A stretch of DNA of 64,000 nucleotides from the NCBI GenBank assembly GCA_023664725.1, contig JAMPFA010000002.1, positions 261,226-325,225 on the forward strand, read 5' to 3'. Shown in pieces: positions 52,890 to 61,711 of this stretch (its first letter is position 1; every line of letters begins with the position of its first letter). Source of the stretch: Roseburia sp. (GTDB lineage Bacteria > Bacillota > Clostridia > Lachnospirales > Lachnospiraceae). Both the position numbers and the translations under genes were made by a program. Below the pieces are notes generated by a model, which saw only the letters and a program-made list of their open reading frames with translations, was not told where the DNA came from and ran no database searches.

Positions 52890-52906
52890 AAAAATCCTTT
52901 TTCTAT

Positions 52907-52934
52907 TAGAATATGATAGATTTCTAAATTTAGT
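52907..52934 (-). promoter_or_regulatory. Sigma-K/E-like promoter of the 52.2-52.9 kb gene pair
   Basis: Read on the minus strand: AC (complement of 52933-52934), 17 bases, CATATTCTA (complement of 52907-52915). This matches the sigma-K pattern AC-N16/17-CATAnnnTA. The predicted start would leave a leader of only about 12 bases, a mild weakness. Confidence 0.4.
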
Positions 52935-52967
52935 ACCGAAAACAACTGTCCAATTGAAAAGAAATCA

Positions 52968-52976
52968 CATATAGTA
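52968..52976 (+). promoter_or_regulatory. Sigma-K/E-like -10 element before the 41-residue gene
   Basis: CATATAGTA fits CATAnnnTA. The -35 position has CC rather than AC, so it is the weakest of the three. An alternative housekeeping reading is TTGAAA (52954-52959) with TAATAT (52975-52980), but the spacer is only 15. Confidence 0.35.
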
Positions 52977-53032
52977 ATATAGGTGACTGCAAAGTTCTCA
53001 CCCAATAGAGTATTGAGAAAGGAGACTTTTCT

Positions 53033-53158
53033 ATGGGACGGCTGGTCATTGACGGTGACAATGTGTATGAGCTGGATGAGGAGTGTATAAGGGAGAAGAG
53101 GAAAGAAAAAGAGAAGGAAAAAGAAAAGAAGATTTCTAAAACACAGGAAGATGAATAA
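53033..53158 (+). CDS. 41-residue highly charged protein of unknown function
   Basis: ATG 53033 follows a strong AGAAAGGAGA and the frame ends in TAA at 53156-53158. The product starts MGRLVIDGDNVYELDEECIR and then is almost entirely Lys and Glu (KRKEKEKEKEKK). A strong terminator begins at its stop codon. Ribosome-binding site, terminator and a promoter-like element make this a complete transcription unit although it is very small. I do not recognise the family; the charged tail suggests nucleic-acid or protein interaction, which is speculative. Confidence 0.7.
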   Translation: MGRLVIDGDNVYELDEECIREKRKEKEKEKEKKISKTQEDE

Positions 53159-53203
53159 AAGAAGAACGCTTCCAGAATGAAATCTGAAAGCGTTCTTCTT
53201 TGT
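53158..53203 (+). terminator. Strong terminator after the 41-residue gene
   Basis: AAAGAAGAACGCTT (53158-53171) pairs with AAGCGTTCTTCTTT (53188-53201), extended by CAGA/TCTG around a short loop. Its A- and T-rich base lets it work in either direction. Confidence 0.85.
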
Positions 53204-53206
53204 TAA

Positions 53207-53224
53207 GGGGCCATAAAAGGCCCC
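53207..53224 (-). terminator. Short GC hairpin after the Cys-rich gene
   Basis: GGGGCC (53207-53212) and GGCCCC (53219-53224) form a 6-bp stem around ATAAAA, 17 bases past the stop of the minus-strand gene. It may end that transcript together with the adjacent longer hairpin. Confidence 0.5.
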
Positions 53225-53240
53225 CTGGAAAGCTTAGGAA

Positions 53241-53459
53241 TTAGCATCCGCAGAATCCATTGCCGCCGCAGCAGAGCAATAACAGGATAATCCAGATACA
53301 GCTGTTTCCTTCATCACATCCGCATCCATTGTTGCCTAAGAAGCTGCCGCCGTTGCCGTTGCACAGGCTGAGCAAAACGATGAGCCAGAGAATAGAGCCG
53401 CATCCGCCTCCGTTGCTGCATCCACATCCGCCACAGTTTGTTGCTGCTAAATCACTCAT
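53241..53459 (-). CDS. Gly/Cys-rich small protein (chorion-class high-cysteine type)
   Basis: 72 residues from ATG 53459, which has TGGAGGATT upstream on the minus strand; longer in-frame starts have no site. It opens MSDLAATNCGGCGCSNGGGC, then has two short hydrophobic stretches (ILWLIVLLSLC and CIWIILLLLCC) and ends GGNGFCGC; about 12 Cys and many Gly. Databases call relatives chorion class high-cysteine protein; similar small hydrophobic Gly/Cys proteins in Bacillus are coat components. A sigma-K-like promoter AC-N16-CATATGATA supports a spore-coat role (inference). Confidence 0.82.
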   Translation of the reverse strand: MSDLAATNCGGCGCSNGGGCGSILWLIVLLSLCNGNGGSFLGNNGCGCDEGNSCIWIILLLLCCGGNGFCGC

Positions 53460-53492
53460 TTTAGAATCCTCCATAATTGATTGTTTACACTG

Positions 53493-53519
53493 TATCATAT
53501 GTGGAGGGCTTGTAAGTGT
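53493..53519 (-). promoter_or_regulatory. Sigma-K-like promoter of the Cys-rich gene
   Basis: On the minus strand: AC (complement of 53518-53519), 16 bases, CATATGATA (complement of 53493-53501), an exact match to AC-N16/17-CATAnnnTA. The start site would lie about 27 bases before the ATG at 53459, with the ribosome-binding site between. Confidence 0.55.
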
Positions 53520-53590
53520 TTCCATGTGGAAAAGCTAAAAATTATTTTGAGAGGAATTTTCAAAAGGAGATAGAAGTTTGAGAAATCTGG

Positions 53591-53619
53591 TTGTAATATA
53601 GGAAGAAGGAGATTATAAT
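53591..53619 (+). promoter_or_regulatory. Promoter of the thioredoxin-fold/FN3 protein gene
   Basis: TTGTAA (53591-53596), a 17-base spacer and a perfect TATAAT (53614-53619), 36 bases before the start codon. Confidence 0.6.
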
Positions 53620-53654
53620 AGAAGCAGAGAAAGTTTTAGAAAGGATGTCAACGT

Positions 53655-54797
53655 ATGAGAAAATACAAATTTTTACCTATGGTATTTTTAATGACACTGT
53701 CTCTGCTGATTTTCGATTTTGCAGATTTTGGAGGAATGGGCGTTTTGGCGGCTTCCACAGAGACTGTGGATAATAAGGAATTTACCTTTACCTCCATAAG
53801 CGGGGATTCTGTATCCACAAAGGCAGAGCCGGGAAAGACAACCGTCCTTGTGTTTGGAAAAACAAACTGTGGGTACACCAAGGCAACGATACAGAGTATT
53901 GCAGGCAGCAGTTGGATCGGCAGTGCAGATATCCGGGTAGTTTTCGGGGAGATTAATAGGGCGTCTCTGAGCACGACGCAAACTTTTGCCAGTGACTATG
54001 GATGTGACGCCATCACTTTCTGTTATGATGATGTGAATTATTATAGCAGAATCAATGCTGCTATGTGGGAGTATTTCTATATGTTTTCAGATGCTGTCTC
54101 AGTGACGCTTCCTATCACTGTGTTCATTGATGGAAATGATCAGGTGAGAAATGTTTTGACGGGATATCAGAGCGCAGACAATATCTTGGCTGAGATCAAC
54201 AGTTTTGCGGTATCCTCTGGAGATACGGACAAAAAAGACGAGACAAAGCTTTCAGATGTCACCGGGTTGAATGCGAAGTCTGAGAAGACCAGCGTGAAAT
54301 TGAGCTGGGAAAAAATATCCGATGCAGAGGGATATTTTATTTATCGGTATGAAAGTTCACGTAAAGATTGGAAAAAGATTGCCACAGTGGCTTCTGGCAA
54401 GAATTCCTACACAGTAAAAAAACTAAAAGCTGCCACTGGCTATCAGTTTGGGATAAAGGCATATAAGACAGTAGCCAATCAACAGGTTACAAGCCAATCC
54501 TATACTTCCCTGTATACAGCTACGACTCCTTCAGCGGTGAAGTTCAATGTAACTGCCGGGAAGAAGAAAGCAGCCCTGAAGTGGAGCAAAGTGAAGGGCG
54601 CCACTGGCTACGAGGTATTGTACAGGACAGGGAATAAGGGTGCCTGGAAAAAACTGAAAAGTACTAAGAGCCTCAAGTACACTAAGAAAAAATTGAAATC
54701 CGGGAAGACATATTCTTTTGGTGTGAGGGCATACAAAGTTTATAAGGGAAAAACTTATACCAGCAGTTTTAAGGGGAAAAAAGTCAAAATTAAGTGA
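53655..54797 (+). CDS. Secreted thioredoxin-fold protein with two FN3 domains
   Basis: 380 residues. A signal peptide (FLPMVFLMTLSLLIF core, cleaved after about residue 34) is followed by a TlpA/peroxiredoxin-like domain (TTVLVFGKTNCGYTKATIQS) in which Cys72 stands alone where a CxxC pair would be expected; the position of the second Cys is Thr. The TPITVF-like cis-Pro loop is LPITVFIDGND. Two FN3 domains follow (from about residues 198 and 295), the second very basic. It is probably exported and wall-bound; redox chemistry is uncertain. Monocistronic, with terminator. Confidence 0.78.
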   Translation: MRKYKFLPMVFLMTLSLLIFDFADFGGMGVLAASTETVDNKEFTFTSISGDSVSTKAEPGKTTVLVFGKTNCGYTKATIQSIAGSSWIGSADIRVVFGEINRASLSTTQTFASDYGCDAITFCYDDVNYYSRINAAMWEYFYMFSDAVSVTLPITVFIDGNDQVRNVLTGYQSADNILAEINSFAVSSGDTDKKDETKLSDVTGLNAKSEKTSVKLSWEKISDAEGYFIYRYESSRKDWKKIATVASGKNSYTVKKLKAATGYQFGIKAYKTVANQQVTSQSYTSLYTATTPSAVKFNVTAGKKKAALKWSKVKGATGYEVLYRTGNKGAWKKLKSTKSLKYTKKKLKSGKTYSFGVRAYKVYKGKTYTSSFKGKKVKIK

Positions 54798-54829
54798 TTG
54801 ACAAATAGTAACACCTATGTTTCAAGGAT

Positions 54830-54862
54830 AAGGCTTCGTGGGTAAACCACGGGGCCTTTTTT
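54830..54862 (+). terminator. Intrinsic terminator after the FN3 protein gene
   Basis: AAGGCTTCGTGG (54830-54841) pairs with CCACGGGGCCTT (54847-54858, two G-U pairs) around GTAAA, with T6 at 54857-54862. Confidence 0.85.
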
Positions 54863-54939
54863 ATACACACGGACACCCAAAGGAAATTTTTGTCTAACAG
54901 ATAGTCGGAGACATCGAGTAGTTGAAAAGGGAGAGGTTT

Positions 54940-56658
54940 ATGAAAAGGATATTAAAATATATCGGGCATTACTGGTATGCATATCTCTTTGGCGTTGCCT
55001 GTATGGTAACCGCCATCGTGCTGGATATGCTCTATCCGGTTATCACAAAAAGCATCATAGATGATGTGATCATCCAGGGCAAAATGGAGCTTTTAGGGGG
55101 ACTGCTCTTTATGCTGGTAGTGATTGGAGCAGGAAGGGCCCTTGGGGGCTACCTGAAAGAATTTACCTTTGACATCGTCAGCGTCAAGATTTCGGCAAAA
55201 CTTCGGAAAGATTTGTTTTCCCATATTGAGGGGCTTTCCGTGGACTATTTTGACGATACCAACACAGGGGAACTGATGGCAAGGGTAAAAGATGACGTGG
55301 ACACTGTCTGGAACGCCCTGGGGTATGTGGGGATGCTTACCATTGAGGTAATTATCCATGTATCTATGGTGCTCTACTGTATGTTTACCTTAAACTGGAG
55401 ACTGTCCTTTCTTCCCCTCGGGGCAATGATCCTTATGGGAATTACGGCCATTTTTATGGAGCGGAAGCTGGATAAGATTTATGGAGCCATCAGCGAGGAA
55501 AATGCCAGGCTGACCACAATTGCAGAGGAAAATCTGGCAGGGGTGCGGACCGTCAAGGCATTTGCAAGGGAAAAATTTGAGATACAAAAATTTTTATCCC
55601 ACAACAAACAGTACTATGACTTGAATATCGATCAGGCCAAAACTCTGGTGCGTTTTTATCCCATTTTTCAGTTTACCAGCAAGCTGCTGCCGGTGGTAAT
55701 GGTGATCATTGGCGGTTTCCAGGTGATCCACGGGGAGATGACACTGGGAACTCTGGTGGCATTTTCGGAGTACTGCAGGAATATCGTGTGGCCTATGGAA
55801 ATGCTGGGATGGCTTACCAATGACCTGTCCTCTGCAGTTGCCTCCTTAAAGAAACTAGACAAAATTTACAGACAGGAAACCTCCATCAAAGAACAGGAAT
55901 GTCCCGTGGTACTGGATGAGGTAAAAGGGGAGATTTCTTTTGAACATGTGTCATTTTCCAGGGGAGGACAAAAAATTTTGGAGGACGTGTCCTTTTCTCT
56001 GCCCAAAGGAAAAACCCTTGGAATCATGGGGGCTACCGGGGCGGGAAAAACTTCTATGATAAATCTTTTGATGCGTTTTTTTGATGTGGATAAAGGAAGC
56101 GTCAAGCTGGACGGGGTGGATGTGCGGGAACTGTCACTTAGGCAGCTTCGAAGCAGCGTGGGAACGGTAATGCAGGACGTGTTTTTGTTCTCCGATACCA
56201 TCTCAGAAAATATCCGCATGGGACAGCGTGACACGATGGAGAGCCCTGTTATGGTACATGCCGCAGGACTTGCCCAGGCAAGGGGATTTATTGAGGAGCT
56301 GCCGGAAACTTATGAAACCATTATCGGAGAGCGGGGCGTAGGGCTTTCCGGGGGACAAAAGCAGCGGATCAGCATTGCAAGAGCCATTGCAAAGCAGGAC
56401 CCGGTGCTGATTCTGGACGACTCCACCTCGGCTCTTGACATGGAGACAGAGTACGAGATACAAAAAGCATTGGATACGTTAGATACGACGAAAATCATTA
56501 TCGCCCACCGCATTTCCGCAGTGCGAAGGGCAGACGAGATTATTTTCCTGGAAGACGGAACGGTGAAGGAGCGGGGAAGCCACGAGGAACTTCTGGCCAA
56601 AAAAGGGTTGTACTATGACACCTATATCGCTCAGACCGGGACGGTTCCAGGGGTATAA
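54940..56658 (+). CDS. ABC exporter half-transporter, degenerate ATP-site subunit
   Basis: 572 residues from ATG 54940 (GGGAGAGG upstream; a TTG at 54922 is less likely). Six-helix exporter membrane domain, then an ATPase domain with Walker A MGATGAGKTS, signature LSGGQKQR and Walker B VLILDDSTSALD. The catalytic Glu after Walker B is Asp, the sign of a degenerate site in heterodimeric exporters. The next gene encodes the partner. It exports an unknown substrate (drug, lipid or peptide). Confidence 0.93.
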   Translation: MKRILKYIGHYWYAYLFGVACMVTAIVLDMLYPVITKSIIDDVIIQGKMELLGGLLFMLVVIGAGRALGGYLKEFTFDIVSVKISAKLRKDLFSHIEGLSVDYFDDTNTGELMARVKDDVDTVWNALGYVGMLTIEVIIHVSMVLYCMFTLNWRLSFLPLGAMILMGITAIFMERKLDKIYGAISEENARLTTIAEENLAGVRTVKAFAREKFEIQKFLSHNKQYYDLNIDQAKTLVRFYPIFQFTSKLLPVVMVIIGGFQVIHGEMTLGTLVAFSEYCRNIVWPMEMLGWLTNDLSSAVASLKKLDKIYRQETSIKEQECPVVLDEVKGEISFEHVSFSRGGQKILEDVSFSLPKGKTLGIMGATGAGKTSMINLLMRFFDVDKGSVKLDGVDVRELSLRQLRSSVGTVMQDVFLFSDTISENIRMGQRDTMESPVMVHAAGLAQARGFIEELPETYETIIGERGVGLSGGQKQRISIARAIAKQDPVLILDDSTSALDMETEYEIQKALDTLDTTKIIIAHRISAVRRADEIIFLEDGTVKERGSHEELLAKKGLYYDTYIAQTGTVPGV

Positions 56659-56676
56659 AAGAAAGCAGGTGTAAGT

Positions 56677-58464
56677 TTGGCAGTTAATTCATATAAAGAA
56701 GACGAAGAATTAGAGGGAATTGGAAAAAAAGAAACCCTAAAGAGGCTCTTTGCCTACATGCTCAAATATAAACTCCAGGTGTTCGGGGTAATCTTTTGTA
56801 TGATGGTTACTGTTGTCATTACTCTGATCAACCCTCTGATCATCGAGGAGGCCATTGACAACTATATCGCAAATAAAGATATTCCGGGACTTTTGCATCT
56901 GGCAGCCTTCACAGTTATGATCAATATGATTTTTATCTTAATGGTGAAGGTGCGGATGTATGTGATGGCAAAAATCTCAAATCAGATCCTTATGGAAATC
57001 CGACAGGAATTGTACGAACATATTCAGACACTTTCCTTTTCCTTTTTTGACAGCCGCCCTACCGGAAAAATTTTAGCAAGGATTATTGGGGATGTAAATT
57101 CTTTGAAAAATGTCCTGGTCAATGCGGTTACTACCCTGATACCGGATTTTGCCACAATCTGCGGTGTGGTGGTAATCATGGTGGCAAAGGACTGGCGGCT
57201 TGCATTGGCTTCTCTTGGCAGTATTCCCTTGATGGCGGCGGCAATCTGGTTTATCCAGAAATTTTCCCATGTGCGGTGGCAGATTTTTCGGAAAAAAGGA
57301 TCAAACTTAAATGCCTATGTCCATGAGAGCATTGCGGGAATGAATGTGATCCAGAGTTTTTATGCTGAAAATGAGACGCAGGACATTTTTGCAGGGCTTG
57401 TGAAAGAGCATGAGCAGTCCTTTATCCGTGCGGTGCGCATTGCGGATCTCTTTGGGGGAGCCGTTGACTTCTGCTGGGGAATCGGGGCCATGCTCCTCTA
57501 CCTGGTGGGAGTTCGGATGATCGGCGGGGGAGAGGTGAGCATCGGGCTTTTGGTGGCATTTGGAACCTATATCAACATGTTCTGGAACCCGGTAATGAAT
57601 CTTAGTAATTTTTACAATCAGGTCATTACCAATCTGACAGCTGCAGAGCGGATTTTTGACATTTTGGACACAGAGCCGGAGATTGCAGACGGGGAAGATG
57701 TGGAAACTCTGCCGGAGATAGAGGGAAGAGTAGAATTTGACCAGGTTTCCTTTACCTATGATGAGGGAACTTGCGCAGAGACGAAAGTTTTGGAGAAGGT
57801 AAGCTTTCAGATCGAGCCGGGGGAGAGCATTGCGCTGGTTGGGCCAACGGGGGCGGGAAAGACCACCATAGTAAATCTCATCAGCCGGTTTTACGATATT
57901 CAGAAGGGCAGGATTTTCATAGACGGGTACGATATCCAGAAGGTTTCCATGGAAAGTTTGAGGCGGCAGATGGGGGTGATGACCCAGGAGAATTTTATCT
58001 TTCAGGGGACGGTGAGGGAAAATATTCTCTATGGAAATATGGACGCCACAGAGCAGGAAATGCTTAATGCTTCAAAGGCCGTCAATGCCCACGAGTTTAT
58101 TATGAAAATGGAAAAGGGCTATGATACAGTGTTAAAAGAGCGGGGGGCAGGGCTTTCCATCGGGCAGAGGCAGTTGATTGCATTTGCAAGGACTATGGTA
58201 AGTATGCCGAAAATCCTGATTTTGGACGAGGCCACTTCCAGCATTGACACCCATACGGAACTTCTGGTGCAAAAAGGCATCCAGGCGCTTTTGAAAGGGC
58301 GAACCAGCTTTGTCATTGCCCACCGTCTCTCCACCATCCAGCGGGCGGATCGGATTTTTGTCATCGACAAAGGAGGGATTTTAGAGCAGGGAAGCCCGGC
58401 GGAGCTGATGGAGAAAAAAGGCCATTACTACAATCTCTATATGGCCCAGTTTAAAAACTTGTAA
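56677..58464 (+). CDS. ABC exporter half-transporter, canonical ATP-site subunit
   Basis: 595 residues from TTG 56677, 18 bases after the first subunit. Six-helix membrane domain, then Walker A GPTGAGKTTI, a non-standard signature LSIGQRQL, and a canonical Walker B ILILDEATSSID with Glu. The pair therefore fits the asymmetric model: subunit 1 supplies the poor Walker B and subunit 2 the altered signature to one site, while the other is consensus. Substrate unknown. The start codon is uncertain because its ribosome-binding site is weak. Confidence 0.93.
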   Translation: MAVNSYKEDEELEGIGKKETLKRLFAYMLKYKLQVFGVIFCMMVTVVITLINPLIIEEAIDNYIANKDIPGLLHLAAFTVMINMIFILMVKVRMYVMAKISNQILMEIRQELYEHIQTLSFSFFDSRPTGKILARIIGDVNSLKNVLVNAVTTLIPDFATICGVVVIMVAKDWRLALASLGSIPLMAAAIWFIQKFSHVRWQIFRKKGSNLNAYVHESIAGMNVIQSFYAENETQDIFAGLVKEHEQSFIRAVRIADLFGGAVDFCWGIGAMLLYLVGVRMIGGGEVSIGLLVAFGTYINMFWNPVMNLSNFYNQVITNLTAAERIFDILDTEPEIADGEDVETLPEIEGRVEFDQVSFTYDEGTCAETKVLEKVSFQIEPGESIALVGPTGAGKTTIVNLISRFYDIQKGRIFIDGYDIQKVSMESLRRQMGVMTQENFIFQGTVRENILYGNMDATEQEMLNASKAVNAHEFIMKMEKGYDTVLKERGAGLSIGQRQLIAFARTMVSMPKILILDEATSSIDTHTELLVQKGIQALLKGRTSFVIAHRLSTIQRADRIFVIDKGGILEQGSPAELMEKKGHYYNLYMAQFKNL

Positions 58465-58541
58465 ATTATCCCATTTTGTATTAAACTATAGGATGAGTTT
58501 TGGAAAAAGCGGTAATACAGAGAAAACAGGAGGTACAGATT

Positions 58542-59753
58542 ATGGAAAAAATTAAAATGGCCACTCCTTTGGTGGAGATGGACGGAGACGAGATGACCAG
58601 GATTTTGTGGGCAATGATAAAAGAGGAACTTCTGCTTCCATTTATCGATTTAAAGACAGAGTACTACGATCTGGGATTGGAATATAGAAACGAGACAGAT
58701 GACCAGGTGACGGTGGACTGCGCAAACGCCACGAAAAAGTACGGCGTTGCGGTAAAATGTGCCACCATCACTCCCAATGCGGCAAGGATGGAGGAGTACA
58801 AGTTAAAAGAGATGTGGAAAAGTCCCAACGGAACTATCCGTGCCATGTTAGACGGAACGGTGTTTCGCGCACCTATCGTGGTAAAGGGCATTGAGCCATG
58901 TGTGAGAAACTGGAAGAAACCCATCACCATTGCAAGACATGCCTACGGGGATGTGTACAAGGCCTCTGAGATGAAGATTCCTGGAGCAGGAAAAGTGGAG
59001 CTTGTCTATACGGCGGAGGACGGAACAGAGCTAAGAGAGCTGGTTCACAACTTTACCGGGGCAGGCGTTGTCCAGGGGCAGCACAATATCGAAGCTTCCA
59101 TTGAGAGCTTTGCAAGAAGCTGTTTTAACTATGCGCTGGACATTAAGCAGGATCTGTGGTTTGCCACAAAGGATACCATCTCCAAAAAATATGACCACAC
59201 CTTTAAAGATATTTTCCAGGAGATTTTTGACAAAGAGTACAAAGACGCCTTTGAAAAAGCGGGCATCACCTATTTTTATACCTTGATCGACGATGCAGTT
59301 GCCCGTGTGATGAAATCTGAGGGTGGTTATATCTGGGCATGTAAAAATTATGACGGGGATGTAATGAGCGATATGGTAAGTTCTGCCTTTGGTTCCCTTG
59401 CCATGATGACTTCTGTTCTTGTTTCCCCACAGGGATACTATGAGTACGAGGCGGCCCACGGAACGGTTCAGAGACATTACTATAAGCACCTGGCCGGGGA
59501 GGAGACTTCCACAAACTCTGTTGCAACTATTTTTGCATGGAGCGGCGCTTTAAGAAAACGTGGGGAATTAGATCATATACCGGAACTTGTAAACTTTGCA
59601 GATAAACTGGAACTTGCCTGTGTAAAGACCATCGAGGAAGGAAAAATGACAAAGGATCTGGCGCTTATCACTACACTGGAAAAACCTGTCGTATTAAACA
59701 GTCAGGAATTTATTCAGGCAATCCGTAAGACATTAGAGGAAAACTTGTCATGA
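58542..59753 (+). CDS. icd: NADP-dependent isocitrate dehydrogenase (eukaryote-like type II)
   Basis: 403 residues from ATG 58542, which follows GGAGG; an in-frame TTG at 58500 is unlikely. Sequence includes [40 protein letters not shown] and [15 protein letters not shown], as in the homodimeric NADP-IDH family related to mitochondrial/cytosolic eukaryotic enzymes. It oxidises isocitrate to 2-oxoglutarate and supplies glutamate synthesis. Its stop overlaps the next start (ATGA). Confidence 0.96.
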   Translation: MEKIKMATPLVEMDGDEMTRILWAMIKEELLLPFIDLKTEYYDLGLEYRNETDDQVTVDCANATKKYGVAVKCATITPNAARMEEYKLKEMWKSPNGTIRAMLDGTVFRAPIVVKGIEPCVRNWKKPITIARHAYGDVYKASEMKIPGAGKVELVYTAEDGTELRELVHNFTGAGVVQGQHNIEASIESFARSCFNYALDIKQDLWFATKDTISKKYDHTFKDIFQEIFDKEYKDAFEKAGITYFYTLIDDAVARVMKSEGGYIWACKNYDGDVMSDMVSSAFGSLAMMTSVLVSPQGYYEYEAAHGTVQRHYYKHLAGEETSTNSVATIFAWSGALRKRGELDHIPELVNFADKLELACVKTIEEGKMTKDLALITTLEKPVVLNSQEFIQAIRKTLEENLS

Positions 59754-61663
59754 TCTTAGCCTGTCAGAACATATCCAAGGCATTTGGCACAGAGGAAATT
59801 TTAAAAAACGTATCCTTTCATATAGAGGAAAATGAAAAAGCCGGGATTGTGGGTATCAACGGAGCCGGAAAGACAACTCTCCTAAAAATTATAATGGGAG
59901 AGTTGTCTGCGGATGCCGGGGAAGTGGTCCTGGGAAAGGGAAAGACCATCGGGTATCTGGCGCAGTACCAGGATATCTCCGGCAATAACAGCATTTTGAA
60001 AGAGGTTTTGTCCGCAAAGGCAGAACTGATTGCAATGGAGGAGCAGCTTCGGGGGATGGAAGATGCCATGCACGGCCTCTCCGGGGAAGAATTAAACCTT
60101 CATCTGGAAAAATATAACCGTCTCCATGACGAGTTTACCTTAAAGGACGGTTATGCCTACCGCAGCGAGGTCACCGGAGTAATCCGGGGCCTTGGCTTTT
60201 CGGAGGAGGATTTTGACAGAAACATTGCCACCCTTTCCGGAGGGGAGAAGACCAGAGTGGCCCTTGGAAAGCTTTTGGTGGTGCGTCCTGATGTGCTGAT
60301 CTTGGACGAACCCACCAACCATTTGGATATGTCCAGCATTGCCTGGCTGGAAACGTTTTTGGGCAATTATAGAGGGGCAGTTTTGATTGTGAGCCATGAC
60401 AGGTATTTCCTGGACAAAATCGTCACAAAAGTGGTGGAATTATTTCAACATCAGTGTTCTGTCTTTATGGGAAATTACTCGGATTACGGGGCAAAAAAGG
60501 CGGCGGTCAGAGAGGCACAGATTAAGGCATACTACAATCAGCAGAGGGAGATCAAGCGCCAGGAGGAAGTCATTGCAAAGCTTAAATCCTTTAACCGGGA
60601 AAAATCCATTAAGCGGGCGGAGAGCCGGGAGAAAATGCTGGATAAAATTGAGCGTCTGGAAAAGCCCACAGAGGAACAGACAGACATGCGCATCCACTTA
60701 GAGCCAAACATAACCAGCGGCAATGATGTGCTCCTTGTGGAGGGCATTGGAAAATCCTTTGGGGAAAACCATCTTTTTTCGGATATCACTTTTGAGATCA
60801 AGAGAGGGGAACGGGTAGCGCTCATTGGGGATAACGGCACGGGAAAAACCACCATGCTAAAAATGATCAACGAGATGGTTCCCTTGGACAGCGGAAAGAT
60901 TACCTTGGGCACAAATGTGCATATCGGGTACTACGACCAGGAACATCAGGTGCTTCATGAGGAAAAGACATTGTTTGAGGAGATCAGCGATGCCTACCCC
61001 GGCCTTACCAACACCCAGGTGCGCAATATCCTTGCGGCATTTCTCTTTACGGAGGACGATGTGTTTAAGCGGATCGGTGATATCAGCGGCGGGGAGAAAG
61101 GAAGGGTTTCCCTGGCAAAGCTTATGTTGTCAGAGGCGAATTTTTTGATCCTGGACGAGCCTACCAACCATCTGGACATTACTTCCAAAGAGATCTTGGA
61201 GGATGCTTTAAACAACTATACCGGGACAGTGTTTTTTGTAAGCCACGACCGCTATTTTATCAATCAGACAGCCACACGTATTTTAGACCTTACCCAGGAG
61301 ACGGTTGTCAACTACATCGGCAATTATGACTATTATCTGGAAAAGCATGACACTGCCATGAAGACGGTGGCTTCGGCGGAGAAACCGGAGGAAGAGAAAA
61401 AGAGCGAGGCGGGAAAGCTGGACTGGAGGCAGCAGAAGGAAGAGCAGGCGAAAATCCGTAAACATGCGGCAAGGTTAAAGCAGACGGAGGATGCCATTGC
61501 CGAAAAGGAGGCCAGGATCGAAGAGCTGAATCAGGAATTAAATCTGCCGGAAAATGCCACGAATTCTGCAAAGTTGAATGAGATCAACGGAAAGTTGCTG
61601 GAAGTCACTGCGGAATTGGAGCAGTTGTATGAAGACTGGGAGAAATTGGCGGAGCAGTCATAA
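59750..61663 (+). CDS. ABC-F family ATP-binding protein (YdiF/Uup-like)
   Basis: 637 residues with no membrane domain and two ATPase domains. Domain 1 has [23 protein letters not shown] and [13 protein letters not shown]; domain 2 has [23 protein letters not shown] and [14 protein letters not shown] linker with [20 protein letters not shown] joins them and a C-terminal coiled coil follows ([18 protein letters not shown]). ABC-F proteins act on the ribosome as translation factors; the arrangement fits YdiF/Uup rather than a resistance subtype, but I cannot decide. It overlaps icd by 4 bases. Confidence 0.95.
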   Translation: MILACQNISKAFGTEEILKNVSFHIEENEKAGIVGINGAGKTTLLKIIMGELSADAGEVVLGKGKTIGYLAQYQDISGNNSILKEVLSAKAELIAMEEQLRGMEDAMHGLSGEELNLHLEKYNRLHDEFTLKDGYAYRSEVTGVIRGLGFSEEDFDRNIATLSGGEKTRVALGKLLVVRPDVLILDEPTNHLDMSSIAWLETFLGNYRGAVLIVSHDRYFLDKIVTKVVELFQHQCSVFMGNYSDYGAKKAAVREAQIKAYYNQQREIKRQEEVIAKLKSFNREKSIKRAESREKMLDKIERLEKPTEEQTDMRIHLEPNITSGNDVLLVEGIGKSFGENHLFSDITFEIKRGERVALIGDNGTGKTTMLKMINEMVPLDSGKITLGTNVHIGYYDQEHQVLHEEKTLFEEISDAYPGLTNTQVRNILAAFLFTEDDVFKRIGDISGGEKGRVSLAKLMLSEANFLILDEPTNHLDITSKEILEDALNNYTGTVFFVSHDRYFINQTATRILDLTQETVVNYIGNYDYYLEKHDTAMKTVASAEKPEEEKKSEAGKLDWRQQKEEQAKIRKHAARLKQTEDAIAEKEARIEELNQELNLPENATNSAKLNEINGKLLEVTAELEQLYEDWEKLAEQS

Positions 61664-61711
61664 GAATAGAGATTTTTGAAATAGAATTGGCATGGAGCCG
61701 GGAGGAAGCGG

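Noticed and set aside
59031..59489. 152-residue minus-strand ORF opposite icd
   Set aside because: Antisense of a conserved gene, no start signals.
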